Shown one piece after another: positions 1-9,739 of a DNA stretch of 64,000 nt. Within the stretch, counting starts at the first letter, position 1. Every line of letters starts with the position of its first letter. The notes beneath the pieces were generated by a model. The model was not told the origin of the DNA. It made no database searches and saw only the letters and a list, made by a program, of their open reading frames with translations. Location: contig CAYYFQ010000007.1 of assembly GCA_964471475.1 (NCBI GenBank), positions 19,855 to 83,854 of the forward strand, given 5' to 3'. This stretch comes from JAJNBD01 sp964471475. GTDB lineage: Bacteria; Pseudomonadota; Gammaproteobacteria; CAISUE01. Made by a program: the position numbers and the translations under genes.

Positions 1-789
1 AGCTAAGCTATCAAAATCCGTGGAATCTCGGCACTCCGCCCAAAGCAACCAAGACGCAGTTCTATGATCCAATGGGTTCAAAATGACGTCGCCCGCCTGA
101 TGAAAATAACGAATATAATTTCCACCTTTATCGTAGATAATCGCCTTATAACCCAGGCGGCGTATTTGTTCTAATAGGGCATAAATATGTTGTGACTTCC
201 CGGATCCAGATGTGCCATGAAACAACATATGCTGAGTTTCAAACGCTCTTGGCGCAACCAAAGTCCCGATTTTAATTTTAGAAATCTCTCCTGAAGCTTT
301 AATGAGCTTATTGGTATCTTTTACTTCCCCGATTTCATCTCCACGTATTTTTTTATCCTCAGTCTGAATTTTTCCGCGACGCTTTAACCATTGATAGATT
401 AACGTCATAAAGAAAAGTGAAATACCTGACGCATATAAAACAGCCTTAGCGACCACCATCTTAATATGTTCGAGCACGCTATGAATCAGTACAGAGTTTA
501 TAATTTCTGACACGGTTACTTGAATAATTGTTCCATCAGGTTCCATCATTTGTTGAGTCGCATCAGGATTAATAGGTGAGATAAGATGGGCGAAAAGCCA
601 TTGACCCACTAAATACCACTCATATTTTTGAATAGAAAAATACAGACAGACTCCCAGAACCCCAAAAAAAATAAAAAAGCAGGCCGATAAAACACGATCA
701 AAAATTTGACTGAGCATCCGAAAACTATGCAAAAAAGTCTGCCCACCGCGGGTAAAGTTTTTTACGGATTCTTCATTTTCTGAAAACAT
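1..789 (-). CDS. traD: TraD-like type IV coupling protein, N-terminal part (cut by window edge)
   Basis: Reading from the ATG at 789 to the window edge gives 263 codons without a stop, so the gene continues to the left. The protein starts with a cytoplasmic tail, then a membrane segment near residues 35-55, a periplasmic loop, a second membrane segment near 115-135, and a Walker A motif (GTSGSGKS) near residue 200. This is the layout of coupling proteins that bring the relaxase-DNA complex to the secretion channel and use ATP to pump DNA. It follows traG on the same strand, the F-plasmid position of traD. Only the front of the ATPase domain is visible, so integrity of the remainder is unknown. 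Confidence 0.88.
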   Translation of the reverse strand, partial: MFSENEESVKNFTRGGQTFLHSFRMLSQIFDRVLSACFFIFFGVLGVCLYFSIQKYEWYLVGQWLFAHLISPINPDATQQMMEPDGTIIQVTVSEIINSVLIHSVLEHIKMVVAKAVLYASGISLFFMTLIYQWLKRRGKIQTEDKKIRGDEIGEVKDTNKLIKASGEISKIKIGTLVAPRAFETQHMLFHGTSGSGKSQHIYALLEQIRRLGYKAIIYDKGGNYIRYFHQAGDVILNPLDHRTASWLLWAECRDSTDFDSLA

Positions 790-830
790 ACTAAACCCCT
801 TGTTTTACATCATTTTCCAGCAAATTTTAA

Positions 831-859
831 TTGCACCTTTTTGTGACCTATGCTATGCT
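831..859 (+). promoter_or_regulatory. Sigma-70-type promoter for the small membrane protein gene
   Basis: TTGCAC at 831-836 and TATGCT at 854-859 are separated by 17 bases, a good sigma-70 spacing. An AAGG ribosome site at 866-869 lies 9 bases before the ATG at 879. This gives the plus-strand ORF its own expression, independent of the transfer operon running on the other strand. Confidence 0.5.
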
Positions 860-878
860 GATAGCAAGGTGAAAACTT

Positions 879-1208
879 ATGAAATTAAGAGCTATTGATA
901 AAGTGTTTATCAGACGATCTGCGATATTATCTTTGATCGTTGGGGCTCTTATGCTCTATCTAACGGCAGACTACGTTTTATCAATCGCTTTTACCATCAT
1001 TCTTTTTGGTCTTTTTCAAGCCCTGATGGAATCACGCTACAACGTAAAGCAGGGGTTGCTCGTAAAAAAGTCTTCCCCCTCATCTTCCTTTGAAGACCCA
1101 TTCTGGGATAACGCTCACGCTCCTATTTACGATATAAAATTTGCTAACAACATTGGCAACCAAATCTATCAAGACCGAATTGACGATCAACTTCGCCGCA
1201 ATCAATAA
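879..1208 (+). CDS. Small two-helix membrane protein between traG and traD
   Basis: This 109-residue protein is not recognised as a named family. Two hydrophobic segments lie at about residues 14-30 and 33-48, followed by a polar C-terminal half with a serine run and a charged end. It is on the strand opposite to the tra operon, convergent with traG (stop codons 2 bases apart) and divergent from traD, with its own promoter and ribosome site. In F, the exclusion genes traS and traT occupy the interval between traG and traD. TraS is a small inner-membrane protein that recognises TraG. Position and topology therefore suggest an entry-exclusion role, but there is no sequence proof. Confidence 0.7.
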   Translation: MKLRAIDKVFIRRSAILSLIVGALMLYLTADYVLSIAFTIILFGLFQALMESRYNVKQGLLVKKSSPSSSFEDPFWDNAHAPIYDIKFANNIGNQIYQDRIDDQLRRNQ

Positions 1209-1210
1209 CC

Positions 1211-3934
1211 TCATTTATTCTTGTCTTGAACTGTTCCCTCTATTGCACCGCCTTTCGCGTTAATTGTTCTTTTTTCTGCGTCCATAGCGACATTGTTTTG
1301 ATTAATCACATTGGATGCCATTGTTAAAGCAGAGCTATCTACCGTTCGATTTGTTCCTAATGCTGAACTACGTTGATCTACTGATGACTTATTAGTAGCA
1401 AAGGTATTATTTAAGGATTGTGCATCAGGAACTGCTGTATTATTTTGTTGATATGCACCTTGTACAGAACCCGCAGAACTTGGCATTCCTTGATTCCAAT
1501 GAGAGGCAATTTGTTGCGTATACTGCTCACTAAAGCGTTTAGCATAATAAGCGCCCATTTCTGGATGCGCGACCATCCCTGCAATATCTTGTTGGCTTAA
1601 ATTTCCTGAACCATTCGTCCCTGGCTGTTTCGACATCCACTCATAAAATGCTTGACCCATATTGCTATTAATGTTGAGTGCATCTTCTTGCGACATGCTC
1701 GCGACTTGCCGATAACTTTGAGATTGTTGAAAACTGCTTGTTAAATCGTTCCTTAATGTGTTGGCTTGATCTAAAGAAGCGCCTACACTATCGACAACTC
1801 GTTGGCTCGCATCCGTACCTGTTCTAAAACTATGATCTTGCATAGCACGTACAGCGACATCCATACTGTGTGAATAGCCTGTATCATTGGCGAAACTTTG
1901 CGCTGCATTCAATAATTCAGAGTGATCTGTGCTCCAAGTACCAGATTTTTCAACTTTTCCTCCCCCAGAAACACTCCATTTAGCTTCAGCACCTGTAACA
2001 GCACCAACAGCCTTTCCAAGAATGTTCTTATCTGAATTAATATCTCCAGAAACAGAGCTCGATGTATATGCTGAAGCAAGTAATTGACTTGCGTGTCGGT
2101 AAGTAATGCCATGATCATGCGCAAATCGCTCAGTGAGCTGATGTACTTGATTCATGGAATCATTAATAGAAGCATTGGTACTATAGCTTGAGGAAGATCC
2201 ACTCGATTGCGATTTCCCAAATTGATCTGCATAGTCATATAATTGTCTAATGCCATCAGACATGGCTTGCCCATAAGCAGATGCTTTGCTTAAAGCTGCG
2301 TTATAAGAAACCTCTGCTTGTTGTGATGCGGTTGCGCGAACAGAATCTGCTAAATTGACGCTTGTCCCAAGATTGGACATCGCCTGATTGGTGTCCATGA
2401 CTCTGGTACCATCGGCCATTGTTGACACCATCGCACCACCTTGCAGCTGAACAGACATCGCGCCTGAAACCATCCGCGCACTGGTATCTAAATGATTAGC
2501 CGAAGTATTAAACATGCTACTATTGTTTAAATTTGTATTCCCAAAACTCATGCTCCCCGTTACCGCTTCAGCAGCTGCAGCACTGCCCACAGACTGCGTT
2601 ACTCCACCCATATATTGGGCTAATTGAGTAAAGGTACGATGCATACCATAGACTAAACCTGACAAAATGAAAGGAACTGAAAGTGTCATGTAACCTGCAA
2701 CTGCAGCAATATCTTGATTCACCTGCAGCAAACCTGGCATGTTCTGAAGTGTTACCCCAGCAGACCCAACAATAGCAAGGCTGTGCTTTTGCGCATAAAA
2801 CGACATAAGTAAATTAATAATGGCATACATCGGCCCCCACAACTGCAGCCAAAGTAAACTATAAGCATAGTAAACAAGGTATCTCACACCACCAATGATG
2901 GTCAGCAACAAAACAAAAATAAAACACCCATACAAAATGGCCTGAAATGCACAGTTCATAATGGGAAGCCAATAGGAGGCCATAAGACCTAACGTTTGAT
3001 AGGTCTCTCGTTTTTGATCGTTCGCGCGAACCACAGCATAAGATTGTAAGGCCGCAGGTGCATTCGATGACGCCGCCATACCAATCAAACCATTATCAAT
3101 TGCATTTGCCATAATATCTTGCTGCATAATTTGCGAAGCGTCTTGAGAAAGACCTGTCAGATAGCTATAGCCCAATGGTAGAAATTTCAATAAATCCTCT
3201 TTGGGGGTTTGTGATTTCGGAAAAATACGAGCCCCATACAGTCCTGCGGCTTGATCCAACTCTTTTGCCCAATCTTGAGATAAGTTTTGTACGCCTGATT
3301 GACAAGTCGTCACTTGTCCGTTGTACATAAATGCTCTTGCTGGAGAAGCATTAGTTGTTAAAAACCCCCACAAGTTTTGTTGCGTTAACAAGGTAGTAAA
3401 ATCATATTTGCCCAAGAGTAAATCATAAAAAACACACTGATGAACAAAGTCATTCATATTGTTATTGAAGTTTGGATCCGTAATTTGGAAATGACTCGAT
3501 TCCGTCAATAACCTTGATGCCATAACCATTCCTGTTTGCGCATAGTTCATGTCATCGGGTTCAGTAAAATTTTGCTCCAACATTAAAGTAAGCCCATACC
3601 CTACCGTACTGGTATAACTTGCCAAAACAGCTAAGCCAATAGGAATATTTGCAACAGAAATACCAGCATCTCCATGCAATGGATCAATTACTTCGATGCT
3701 TGTTTTTGGTGTGAATAAAATAAAAATAGCTAAATAATACGTACCAAACCACTTCAGCATTAGCATGTAGTCTTTTTTCATAATCCAGCTACAAATCAAG
3801 GTAACAACAGATAAAGTCACTGCTAGCTTAATAAGCGTACCAAAACTACTCATGCCAAAAGTCGCCGCAATCGCATTAAAATATTCTGCGATAACGTCTC
3901 CTCCACCCGCGGTTGCATATACGGCTAATGTCAT
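1211..3934 (-). CDS. traG: TraG mating-pair stabilisation protein
   Basis: This 907-residue protein has the size and layout of F TraG: an N-terminal membrane half with hydrophobic segments near residues 35-75, 330-360 and 410-430, followed by a long polar periplasmic region rich in Ser, Gln and Asn. In F, the N-terminal part is needed for pilus assembly and the C-terminal part stabilises mating pairs and takes part in entry exclusion with TraS. The gene follows traH by 34 bases and is the last gene before traD. The start at 3934 gives a short N-terminal stretch before the first membrane helix, as expected. Confidence 0.92.
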   Translation of the reverse strand: MTLAVYATAGGGDVIAEYFNAIAATFGMSSFGTLIKLAVTLSVVTLICSWIMKKDYMLMLKWFGTYYLAIFILFTPKTSIEVIDPLHGDAGISVANIPIGLAVLASYTSTVGYGLTLMLEQNFTEPDDMNYAQTGMVMASRLLTESSHFQITDPNFNNNMNDFVHQCVFYDLLLGKYDFTTLLTQQNLWGFLTTNASPARAFMYNGQVTTCQSGVQNLSQDWAKELDQAAGLYGARIFPKSQTPKEDLLKFLPLGYSYLTGLSQDASQIMQQDIMANAIDNGLIGMAASSNAPAALQSYAVVRANDQKRETYQTLGLMASYWLPIMNCAFQAILYGCFIFVLLLTIIGGVRYLVYYAYSLLWLQLWGPMYAIINLLMSFYAQKHSLAIVGSAGVTLQNMPGLLQVNQDIAAVAGYMTLSVPFILSGLVYGMHRTFTQLAQYMGGVTQSVGSAAAAEAVTGSMSFGNTNLNNSSMFNTSANHLDTSARMVSGAMSVQLQGGAMVSTMADGTRVMDTNQAMSNLGTSVNLADSVRATASQQAEVSYNAALSKASAYGQAMSDGIRQLYDYADQFGKSQSSGSSSSYSTNASINDSMNQVHQLTERFAHDHGITYRHASQLLASAYTSSSVSGDINSDKNILGKAVGAVTGAEAKWSVSGGGKVEKSGTWSTDHSELLNAAQSFANDTGYSHSMDVAVRAMQDHSFRTGTDASQRVVDSVGASLDQANTLRNDLTSSFQQSQSYRQVASMSQEDALNINSNMGQAFYEWMSKQPGTNGSGNLSQQDIAGMVAHPEMGAYYAKRFSEQYTQQIASHWNQGMPSSAGSVQGAYQQNNTAVPDAQSLNNTFATNKSSVDQRSSALGTNRTVDSSALTMASNVINQNNVAMDAEKRTINAKGGAIEGTVQDKNK

Positions 3935-3968
3935 AAATTCACCTGATTAATAATGCTTTCTCATTGTT

Positions 3969-5396
3969 TTATGTGCTTTGTAAACCACTTGCCCATGTCA
4001 TCGAACTCATTAAGTTTGTCGAAAGCGTTCCCGCCAACATTTGTTCAATCGTTTGTGTTTGTTGAATCATCTGCATGGTGATAGAGGCTTGGCTGTACGC
4101 ATTTTTTCTTTCTTCTAAAACTTGTTGACGAGCCACATCCACCCCCTTATTAAATTTGTCCATGATGTCTTCGGGATATTGCAATACACCACTACTCGTT
4201 TTAATAATGCCCAACGCTTCATTTAAATATTGAAAAAGAATATCCACCGAAATTACATCTGCATAGGCAGAAACATCGACGATAGAGGAACTTTTATCAA
4301 AAGCAGACTGGACATTTAACAACTTATAGACAGGCAAAGAGGTGCTATTCAAAAATCCAATTTCATCTTTAGTGAGCGGTTGATCGCTATAAATCTTTTG
4401 CACAATATCATTGAGTACTTTTCGGACTTGACCACCTAAAGATTGATCTGCTGAAATCGTGATTTGCTGCGCTGTTGGACTTAAACAGCCATCTGCACTG
4501 GTATCATCTCCACAATTCCATATTGTGACTGTGCCACCTTCTAATAGCCCACGGATCAAGGTTTTACTATCGGCTAACGAATCTAAATTATGAAATTGGT
4601 TTGTCGCATCATCACCAGAGCCAGATTTAGTGACAATGACGGAACCAGAAAGCGATAAAAACAATTCTGCAAGCTGTGTATCATTTTGCAAAAATGAGTT
4701 TTGTTGTATGGCCTTCCAAGCAATATTTCCTTGGTCTAATACCATATTCTTATAAGCGCCATTGGCTTGACTTAATGTCGAAGACATATTGCCATCCGCA
4801 CCACAACCTTGACGCGCGGCAGCCCAGTCATCAAAAATACCTTGGTGTGTACCAATGTCTTCACAGACTTGCTTTTGCGCTACCGCGGTTTTTGGCCACA
4901 TTGAACCTACTAATCCTGCTGCCGCTTCACAAGAATTCACATTGGATTGATTAATTTTGTTTGCAAGATCCTGTATATATTTAAGTACATTCGCAATTTC
5001 AGGCGTGGCAGACTCTAATGCCAAATTAAATGCATAGCCTCCTGCCGAATTTAAAATATTTTTTGCCATCGAAATAAAAGCATCTTTATTCACAAAAGAC
5101 ATTCCACCTAAATACATATCAATGCCACCACAACCGGCTCGATAAGAAGGAAGATCAATTTGTGCAATCTGCACATCTCTCACCGCGTTACGAGCAAAAA
5201 TGCTTCCCCCGTTGTAATAACCAGCTTGTTGCCCCTGATAAACACTAGGATCTGTCACGTTTGAAGAAAAACCTAGATTATTAAAGAAATTATTCAAATC
5301 TCCTTGAACATCCGCAAAAGCTGTTGACCATAGGAAACTCAATCCCATGAGCATGAAAGTTTTTCTTATTAAGGTAGGTTTTCGTTTTGTATTCAT
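3969..5396 (-). CDS. traH: TraH conjugal pilus assembly protein
   Basis: This 475-residue periplasmic protein has a signal peptide that probably ends after STAFA near residue 28. It carries the conserved N-terminal region of the TraH family, including a Cys-Gly-Gly-Ile-Asp motif near residue 90, and a C-terminal helical part. In F systems TraH works with TraF, TraU, TraW and TrbI in pilus extension and retraction. Its start overlaps the end of traF by 4 bases, indicating translational coupling. Confidence 0.93.
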   Translation of the reverse strand: MNTKRKPTLIRKTFMLMGLSFLWSTAFADVQGDLNNFFNNLGFSSNVTDPSVYQGQQAGYYNGGSIFARNAVRDVQIAQIDLPSYRAGCGGIDMYLGGMSFVNKDAFISMAKNILNSAGGYAFNLALESATPEIANVLKYIQDLANKINQSNVNSCEAAAGLVGSMWPKTAVAQKQVCEDIGTHQGIFDDWAAARQGCGADGNMSSTLSQANGAYKNMVLDQGNIAWKAIQQNSFLQNDTQLAELFLSLSGSVIVTKSGSGDDATNQFHNLDSLADSKTLIRGLLEGGTVTIWNCGDDTSADGCLSPTAQQITISADQSLGGQVRKVLNDIVQKIYSDQPLTKDEIGFLNSTSLPVYKLLNVQSAFDKSSSIVDVSAYADVISVDILFQYLNEALGIIKTSSGVLQYPEDIMDKFNKGVDVARQQVLEERKNAYSQASITMQMIQQTQTIEQMLAGTLSTNLMSSMTWASGLQST

Positions 5397-6175
5397 ACAT
5401 CACCTGTAAAATGTGTGGCCACATCAAAAATACGGTCTTTAAGTTCATCTTCACTCATCAGCCCATAGCTCACCGGATAGGCTTTATGAGTATAAGGATT
5501 GACTGCAAATAATGCGGGTTCAACCTGGACGCCAAACTTGGCCGCTTGCCCTTGATCCACTTTTGAATTTGGAAAATCGGGCAAAGAAACCCCATCCGTG
5601 GTAATGGGAACAACCGTAATACCCGTCGTGTCAGAAAAATGTTTTAAAATAGGCGCAAAGCGTTGGCAATAAGGACAGGTACTCCGATAAAAGAAAAAGA
5701 GCCCCCCTTGTTTAGCCAACTGTTCTACCGCCGCATTTTGCTTACTTTTTTCAAGATCATGATCAACCTGGCTACCAATTGAGTTAACCGGATGTTTTAA
5801 GGAGTAATCTAATTCTGGGTTTTCTAAAAGCATTTCTTTCCAAACGCCACTGAACTTTGACGATTGGTTCACCCATTGATCTTGAAGAATCTTATAGTTT
5901 TTTACATTCTCCACCGTGGGATATAAAATTGCCTTATCTTTCGCCCACTCAATTGCTTGGTTAATCGCTTTCATTTCTTGTACTGGATTTTCCGACTGTG
6001 TCTGAGCTTGCTTTACTTGCTCCTCTGCCTTTGGATCGTCATACCAGTGCCAACCTTGCGCATGCTCATCAAAATAGGTGGATTGCGTATCCTCTGCATA
6101 GGATGAAGAAACGCAATAAACCCACAGAAACATCGCCATTAAGGCTGTTTTAAAACTAATCTTGTTGATGGCCAT
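5393..6175 (-). CDS. traF: TraF thioredoxin-like pilus assembly protein
   Basis: The start chosen is the ATG at 6175, which is followed directly by a signal peptide (hydrophobic core, then SSSYA). An upstream in-frame Met would add 13 non-hydrophobic residues. The mature protein has a thioredoxin fold with an intact CPYC motif about two thirds along, so it may act as a thiol oxidoreductase. F TraF lacks this Cys pair, and there the separate TrbB supplies disulfide activity. Combining both roles would fit the absence of trbB here and the many cysteines in TraN and TraU. It overlaps the traN end by 20 bases and traH by 4. Confidence 0.93.
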   Translation of the reverse strand: MAINKISFKTALMAMFLWVYCVSSSYAEDTQSTYFDEHAQGWHWYDDPKAEEQVKQAQTQSENPVQEMKAINQAIEWAKDKAILYPTVENVKNYKILQDQWVNQSSKFSGVWKEMLLENPELDYSLKHPVNSIGSQVDHDLEKSKQNAAVEQLAKQGGLFFFYRSTCPYCQRFAPILKHFSDTTGITVVPITTDGVSLPDFPNSKVDQGQAAKFGVQVEPALFAVNPYTHKAYPVSYGLMSEDELKDRIFDVATHFTGDV

Positions 6176-8015
6176 TTTGTTTTTGTCCGTTTTGGTACAT
6201 ATCATTGATTTCATCCTGCAACTTTTGTTGTAATGCTGCGGGATTAATCTTGGTCATTTTGTTTTGAATGTCGTTATAAAACTCACTGAAATCGATTTTT
6301 GAAAAATCAATGTGTTGAAGCTGATCTGGCGTTAAACCTTCGCAGTTTGGATGTTTGCCAGAACCAAAACTAATTCCTAATTGACCTTGCCTTCCCTGTT
6401 GTTGAATAATGCGCCCAAGTTTTGACGGAAAACTGCAGTACGCTTTTTTATGCTGTACGCATACGCCCAAAACTTTTTTAGAGCAGTAATCTCCTACATA
6501 GACCGTTAAGCCATTTTGTTTATCTACACCTAATTTTTGTTCATCAGGGTTACATTGAGCTAAATGAATATCTTTACCCCAACCAGAATCTGCGCAGCAG
6601 TTTGCAAAATCTAACCCGTCTTCGCGGCACTCTTCATCATTCCCTTTGAAAATGAATGCACCATCAAAGTTGGTAGTTGCTGAAGCGCCCGCAGATAAAG
6701 CGGAAACCCCCTTATTAAAATTCTGATCGGGTGTTTTATTGTGTTGAGAACAATTGCCTTGTAAACAAAAGGTATCGCCACCACAAACCATTCCTATGCC
6801 ACCCGTACATTTTTGTACAGGACACTGGTAATCCTCTTGAGAAACAACACAGACATTGCCAATCATGGTTTGGCATTTCGAGCCAATTTGTTGGCATCCT
6901 TTATCACGAAGTGGTTGACAATTATTATCGGAGTGAGCGCCTTGACCACAATCATAGGCATCCTGTTTTTCCCAGCATTGTGCTGTGACCGGAACGCCAT
7001 TAATCATTTTCGTGGTTGGGCCGACCGTGCACTTTTCTGATTGCAGTGCGCAGGTTCCTACAGACGCTTGTTGCTCTAAACCAATACAGTTATCATTCCA
7101 GCTTTCTGTAATTTGCATCGGTATTTGTTTTTGGATACGAACGGTAAATTGCTCGCCAGCCAGCTGTCCAAAGAAGAACCAATGCCGACCACCAAATAAG
7201 TGCACGGCAATTAAAAAGTGATTACCACATGAAGGCATTTGTGTGACAGAAAACTGTGTTTGGGTATAGGGTGAAATAGGATTTGTATTAATCACACTGA
7301 AAGACAGACCATCACAGCTAGGTGCGGTGAAAGTACCTGAAGCATTAAATTGCGTGATCCTTCCATTGGTACTGACTATTTTTCCCGTTTTAAGATCAAT
7401 GACTGCATCAAACCCAGCACTACCGAACCATCCTGTTGCTCCGTTCCCGACAAGATTAATCGTAATATCATTCACGTCATAGTGTTCAGGAATAGCTTGT
7501 GCAATCAGTTGCTTAGAACAGGATTGTTGGCCACGATCCGTTTGTTCATTACAACTTTGTGTGGTGTATTCGGTATGACATTGTTGTGTTTTGGAACAAT
7601 CGACATATTGATCAGAAACCCCATTCACAATATCCGCCGCATCATTAGAAATAATTTTTGACTGCTTCATTTCAGGCGCATTTGGATCGATTTTAAAATC
7701 GGGTCGTTCATTAAAGCTGTTATACACAGATTGCCCAATATCTGTATTCAAAAAACTTTGTGCCGCATCCTTAGACATGTTGGTATTGGTTTGGGTTTCT
7801 CCTTGATAGTATTTGGTTTGATCAGGATTCGTCGTATACTGTTTGTACATTTGTTCTGGATGCAGATTTTGTATGTTTTGAGAAACCTGCCCTGACTTGC
7901 TACTACCAATACTCAAGCCTTGCTGAAAATCCGCATTAAAATTATCGTCTCCAAACGTTTGTGTCACAAAAAGACTCAATAAAATGACAGAAATATATCG
8001 CTTTAATTTTTTCAT
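6156..8015 (-). CDS. traN: TraN mating-pair stabilisation outer-membrane protein
   Basis: This 619-residue cysteine-rich exported protein has an N-terminal signal peptide (cleavage near QTFG at residue 22) and more than 25 cysteines spread over its length, the signature of TraN. TraN sits in the donor outer membrane and contacts recipient surface receptors to stabilise mating pairs. The variable middle of TraN proteins determines receptor preference, and no specific receptor can be read from this sequence. The start overlaps the trbC stop by 4 bases, and the 3' end overlaps the traF start. Confidence 0.93.
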   Translation of the reverse strand: MKKLKRYISVILLSLFVTQTFGDDNFNADFQQGLSIGSSKSGQVSQNIQNLHPEQMYKQYTTNPDQTKYYQGETQTNTNMSKDAAQSFLNTDIGQSVYNSFNERPDFKIDPNAPEMKQSKIISNDAADIVNGVSDQYVDCSKTQQCHTEYTTQSCNEQTDRGQQSCSKQLIAQAIPEHYDVNDITINLVGNGATGWFGSAGFDAVIDLKTGKIVSTNGRITQFNASGTFTAPSCDGLSFSVINTNPISPYTQTQFSVTQMPSCGNHFLIAVHLFGGRHWFFFGQLAGEQFTVRIQKQIPMQITESWNDNCIGLEQQASVGTCALQSEKCTVGPTTKMINGVPVTAQCWEKQDAYDCGQGAHSDNNCQPLRDKGCQQIGSKCQTMIGNVCVVSQEDYQCPVQKCTGGIGMVCGGDTFCLQGNCSQHNKTPDQNFNKGVSALSAGASATTNFDGAFIFKGNDEECREDGLDFANCCADSGWGKDIHLAQCNPDEQKLGVDKQNGLTVYVGDYCSKKVLGVCVQHKKAYCSFPSKLGRIIQQQGRQGQLGISFGSGKHPNCEGLTPDQLQHIDFSKIDFSEFYNDIQNKMTKINPAALQQKLQDEINDMYQNGQKQNGHQQD

Positions 8016-8719
8016 ACATCATTACCTCTTAATTTTTTAAGTGCTTCTGCAGCGATAGGTGATCGCAACGTATTTGCGTCAGCAATTTTTTTAAGTCCAT
8101 ACGCCATCGTGGTATTTCCATACACCACGTCATAATCTGGCAAACAACTCTCGGTTGGTAAACAATTATTTTGCAGCGTCACGACTAGTGCAGGAACTTT
8201 GGTGATTGAAAATTTTTTATAAAGCGTTGGATCAATTTCTAAGCCTTTGACCGCGGGATCTTCTTTAATAAGATCTGTCATCTTTGCCGCCGTCTCTTTA
8301 AATGAATTATTAATAAGACCACGTAAAACCACGACGCCACCGACTTTTTGGGCTTGTTCCATCCAAAGCTTCATACTTTCTTTTGGCATCGAAAACGATA
8401 CAAAAACTAAAATCGGTGCCGTCACATGGTTATGATCCATTTTGCCTAAAGCAAGAGCCCCTTTTGACTGTTCGGCTTGTGCAACAAACGCTTTAATTTT
8501 TGGATCATTTTGATGTTGTAATACTTGTGTTTTAATAGCATTCACATCTGATTGGTAAGGGGCTATGACTTCTTTTTCACGAGCCGCTTGTTGTTTCGCA
8601 TAAGCTGTAAAATCGGATGAGCCATCGGCAAAGACTGCGCGATTTAGACACAACAAACTTAACAAGATCATGCCGCTATAAATGATGTTATGGGCTTTTT
8701 TAATTAGCTTATTTCTCAT
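8012..8719 (-). CDS. trbC: TrbC F-type pilus assembly protein
   Basis: This 235-residue exported protein has a signal peptide ending near residue 31 (AVFA) and a C-terminal TrbC_Ftype domain with a thioredoxin-like pattern. A segment of the form VLVFVSFSMPKESM is followed by a degenerate active-site region without a CxxC pair. F TrbC is periplasmic and needed for pilus assembly together with TraW. The gene follows traU by 9 bases and overlaps traN by 4. A ribosome site AGGAAA lies before the ATG at 8719. Confidence 0.9.
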   Translation of the reverse strand: MRNKLIKKAHNIIYSGMILLSLLCLNRAVFADGSSDFTAYAKQQAAREKEVIAPYQSDVNAIKTQVLQHQNDPKIKAFVAQAEQSKGALALGKMDHNHVTAPILVFVSFSMPKESMKLWMEQAQKVGGVVVLRGLINNSFKETAAKMTDLIKEDPAVKGLEIDPTLYKKFSITKVPALVVTLQNNCLPTESCLPDYDVVYGNTTMAYGLKKIADANTLRSPIAAEALKKLRGNDV

Positions 8720-8728
8720 AGTCGTTTC

Positions 8729-9739
8729 CTATAACGCACAACAATTACGTTTTCGCCAGATCAAATACCCAAAGTCTTCTCCTGCATAAGGGTATTCATG
8801 ACCCGCACCCCAAGTCGCTGTGGTATGACCAAAGGGAAAGCAACCACCATCACCAGTGGTTGGGACTGGATTTACCATTTGATAGCGATAACGAGATTTT
8901 GGAATAATAGGAGTGGGATATTCATAACAAAGCGCCGTTCCTCCTGCACTCGTGCTATCCCAAACGAGGCCTTCGCGGTGCATTTTGTAGGTCATGCGTT
9001 CAGCAATAAGGGTGCTTGCTTGCACACCACCAACATGCTCTTGTACATGTCCAGTTAGTGGATACATATTGCCTTGGCTGCCTGCGCACCAAAATAAAGG
9101 ATCAATCGGCAATCCCCCTGCCGCTGTTTTGATACTATCCGCGGCACAAGCCATTTGAGAAATAGGATTGGCAAACAACACATCTTCAGGATTCAGTAAA
9201 AATGAAAGCTCATCATCTCGCCACGTGGGATCTAATTCCGTCATATAAGCAATATCAAAATCTGATTTTTCAATACAAACAGCATCTGTGATTAAATTGA
9301 GCCAATACAGCAAGGGATAAATGTACCAATGCACATAGTAAAAACTATTGTTTTGATCTGAGTTGGCACTTTCCACATTTCCCATGTTGTAAGAGCTATC
9401 CACTTGAAGCTGCATTCCCCCTAAATTCACCATACAAAAGGGATATCTTGAGACATCCACTAAAGCCATCGGCTCCCAAAAACCAAAACTAATCCCCACT
9501 TGCACCACAGGATACCTTGGGCACATACAGACGGGATTACTGGGATTATCGGTATCTGGTTCGCTTCCACTAAAAACACTGGTGGAACCAATTGTCATAG
9601 GAAATAGGCAATCCCAACACACGTCAGTGATTGGATTGACAAAAGAGCCATGGCATAATTTTTGCGGCGCGTCTGCAAAAGCCATGCTAGAAAAAATACT
9701 TAATGTGAACATTAAAAATGTTATTCTTATTTTTTTCAT
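8729..9739 (-). CDS. traU: TraU conjugal DNA-transfer protein
   Basis: This 336-residue exported protein has a signal peptide ending near residue 22 (SMAFA) and many cysteines, including pairs in the sequences around residues 40-45 and at the C-terminal end (NCCAL). TraU is a periplasmic component required for DNA transfer and pilus assembly in F-type systems. Length matches the F homologue (about 330 residues). The start overlaps the traW stop by 4 bases. Confidence 0.94.
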   Translation of the reverse strand: MKKIRITFLMFTLSIFSSMAFADAPQKLCHGSFVNPITDVCWDCLFPMTIGSTSVFSGSEPDTDNPSNPVCMCPRYPVVQVGISFGFWEPMALVDVSRYPFCMVNLGGMQLQVDSSYNMGNVESANSDQNNSFYYVHWYIYPLLYWLNLITDAVCIEKSDFDIAYMTELDPTWRDDELSFLLNPEDVLFANPISQMACAADSIKTAAGGLPIDPLFWCAGSQGNMYPLTGHVQEHVGGVQASTLIAERMTYKMHREGLVWDSTSAGGTALCYEYPTPIIPKSRYRYQMVNPVPTTGDGGCFPFGHTTATWGAGHEYPYAGEDFGYLIWRKRNCCAL

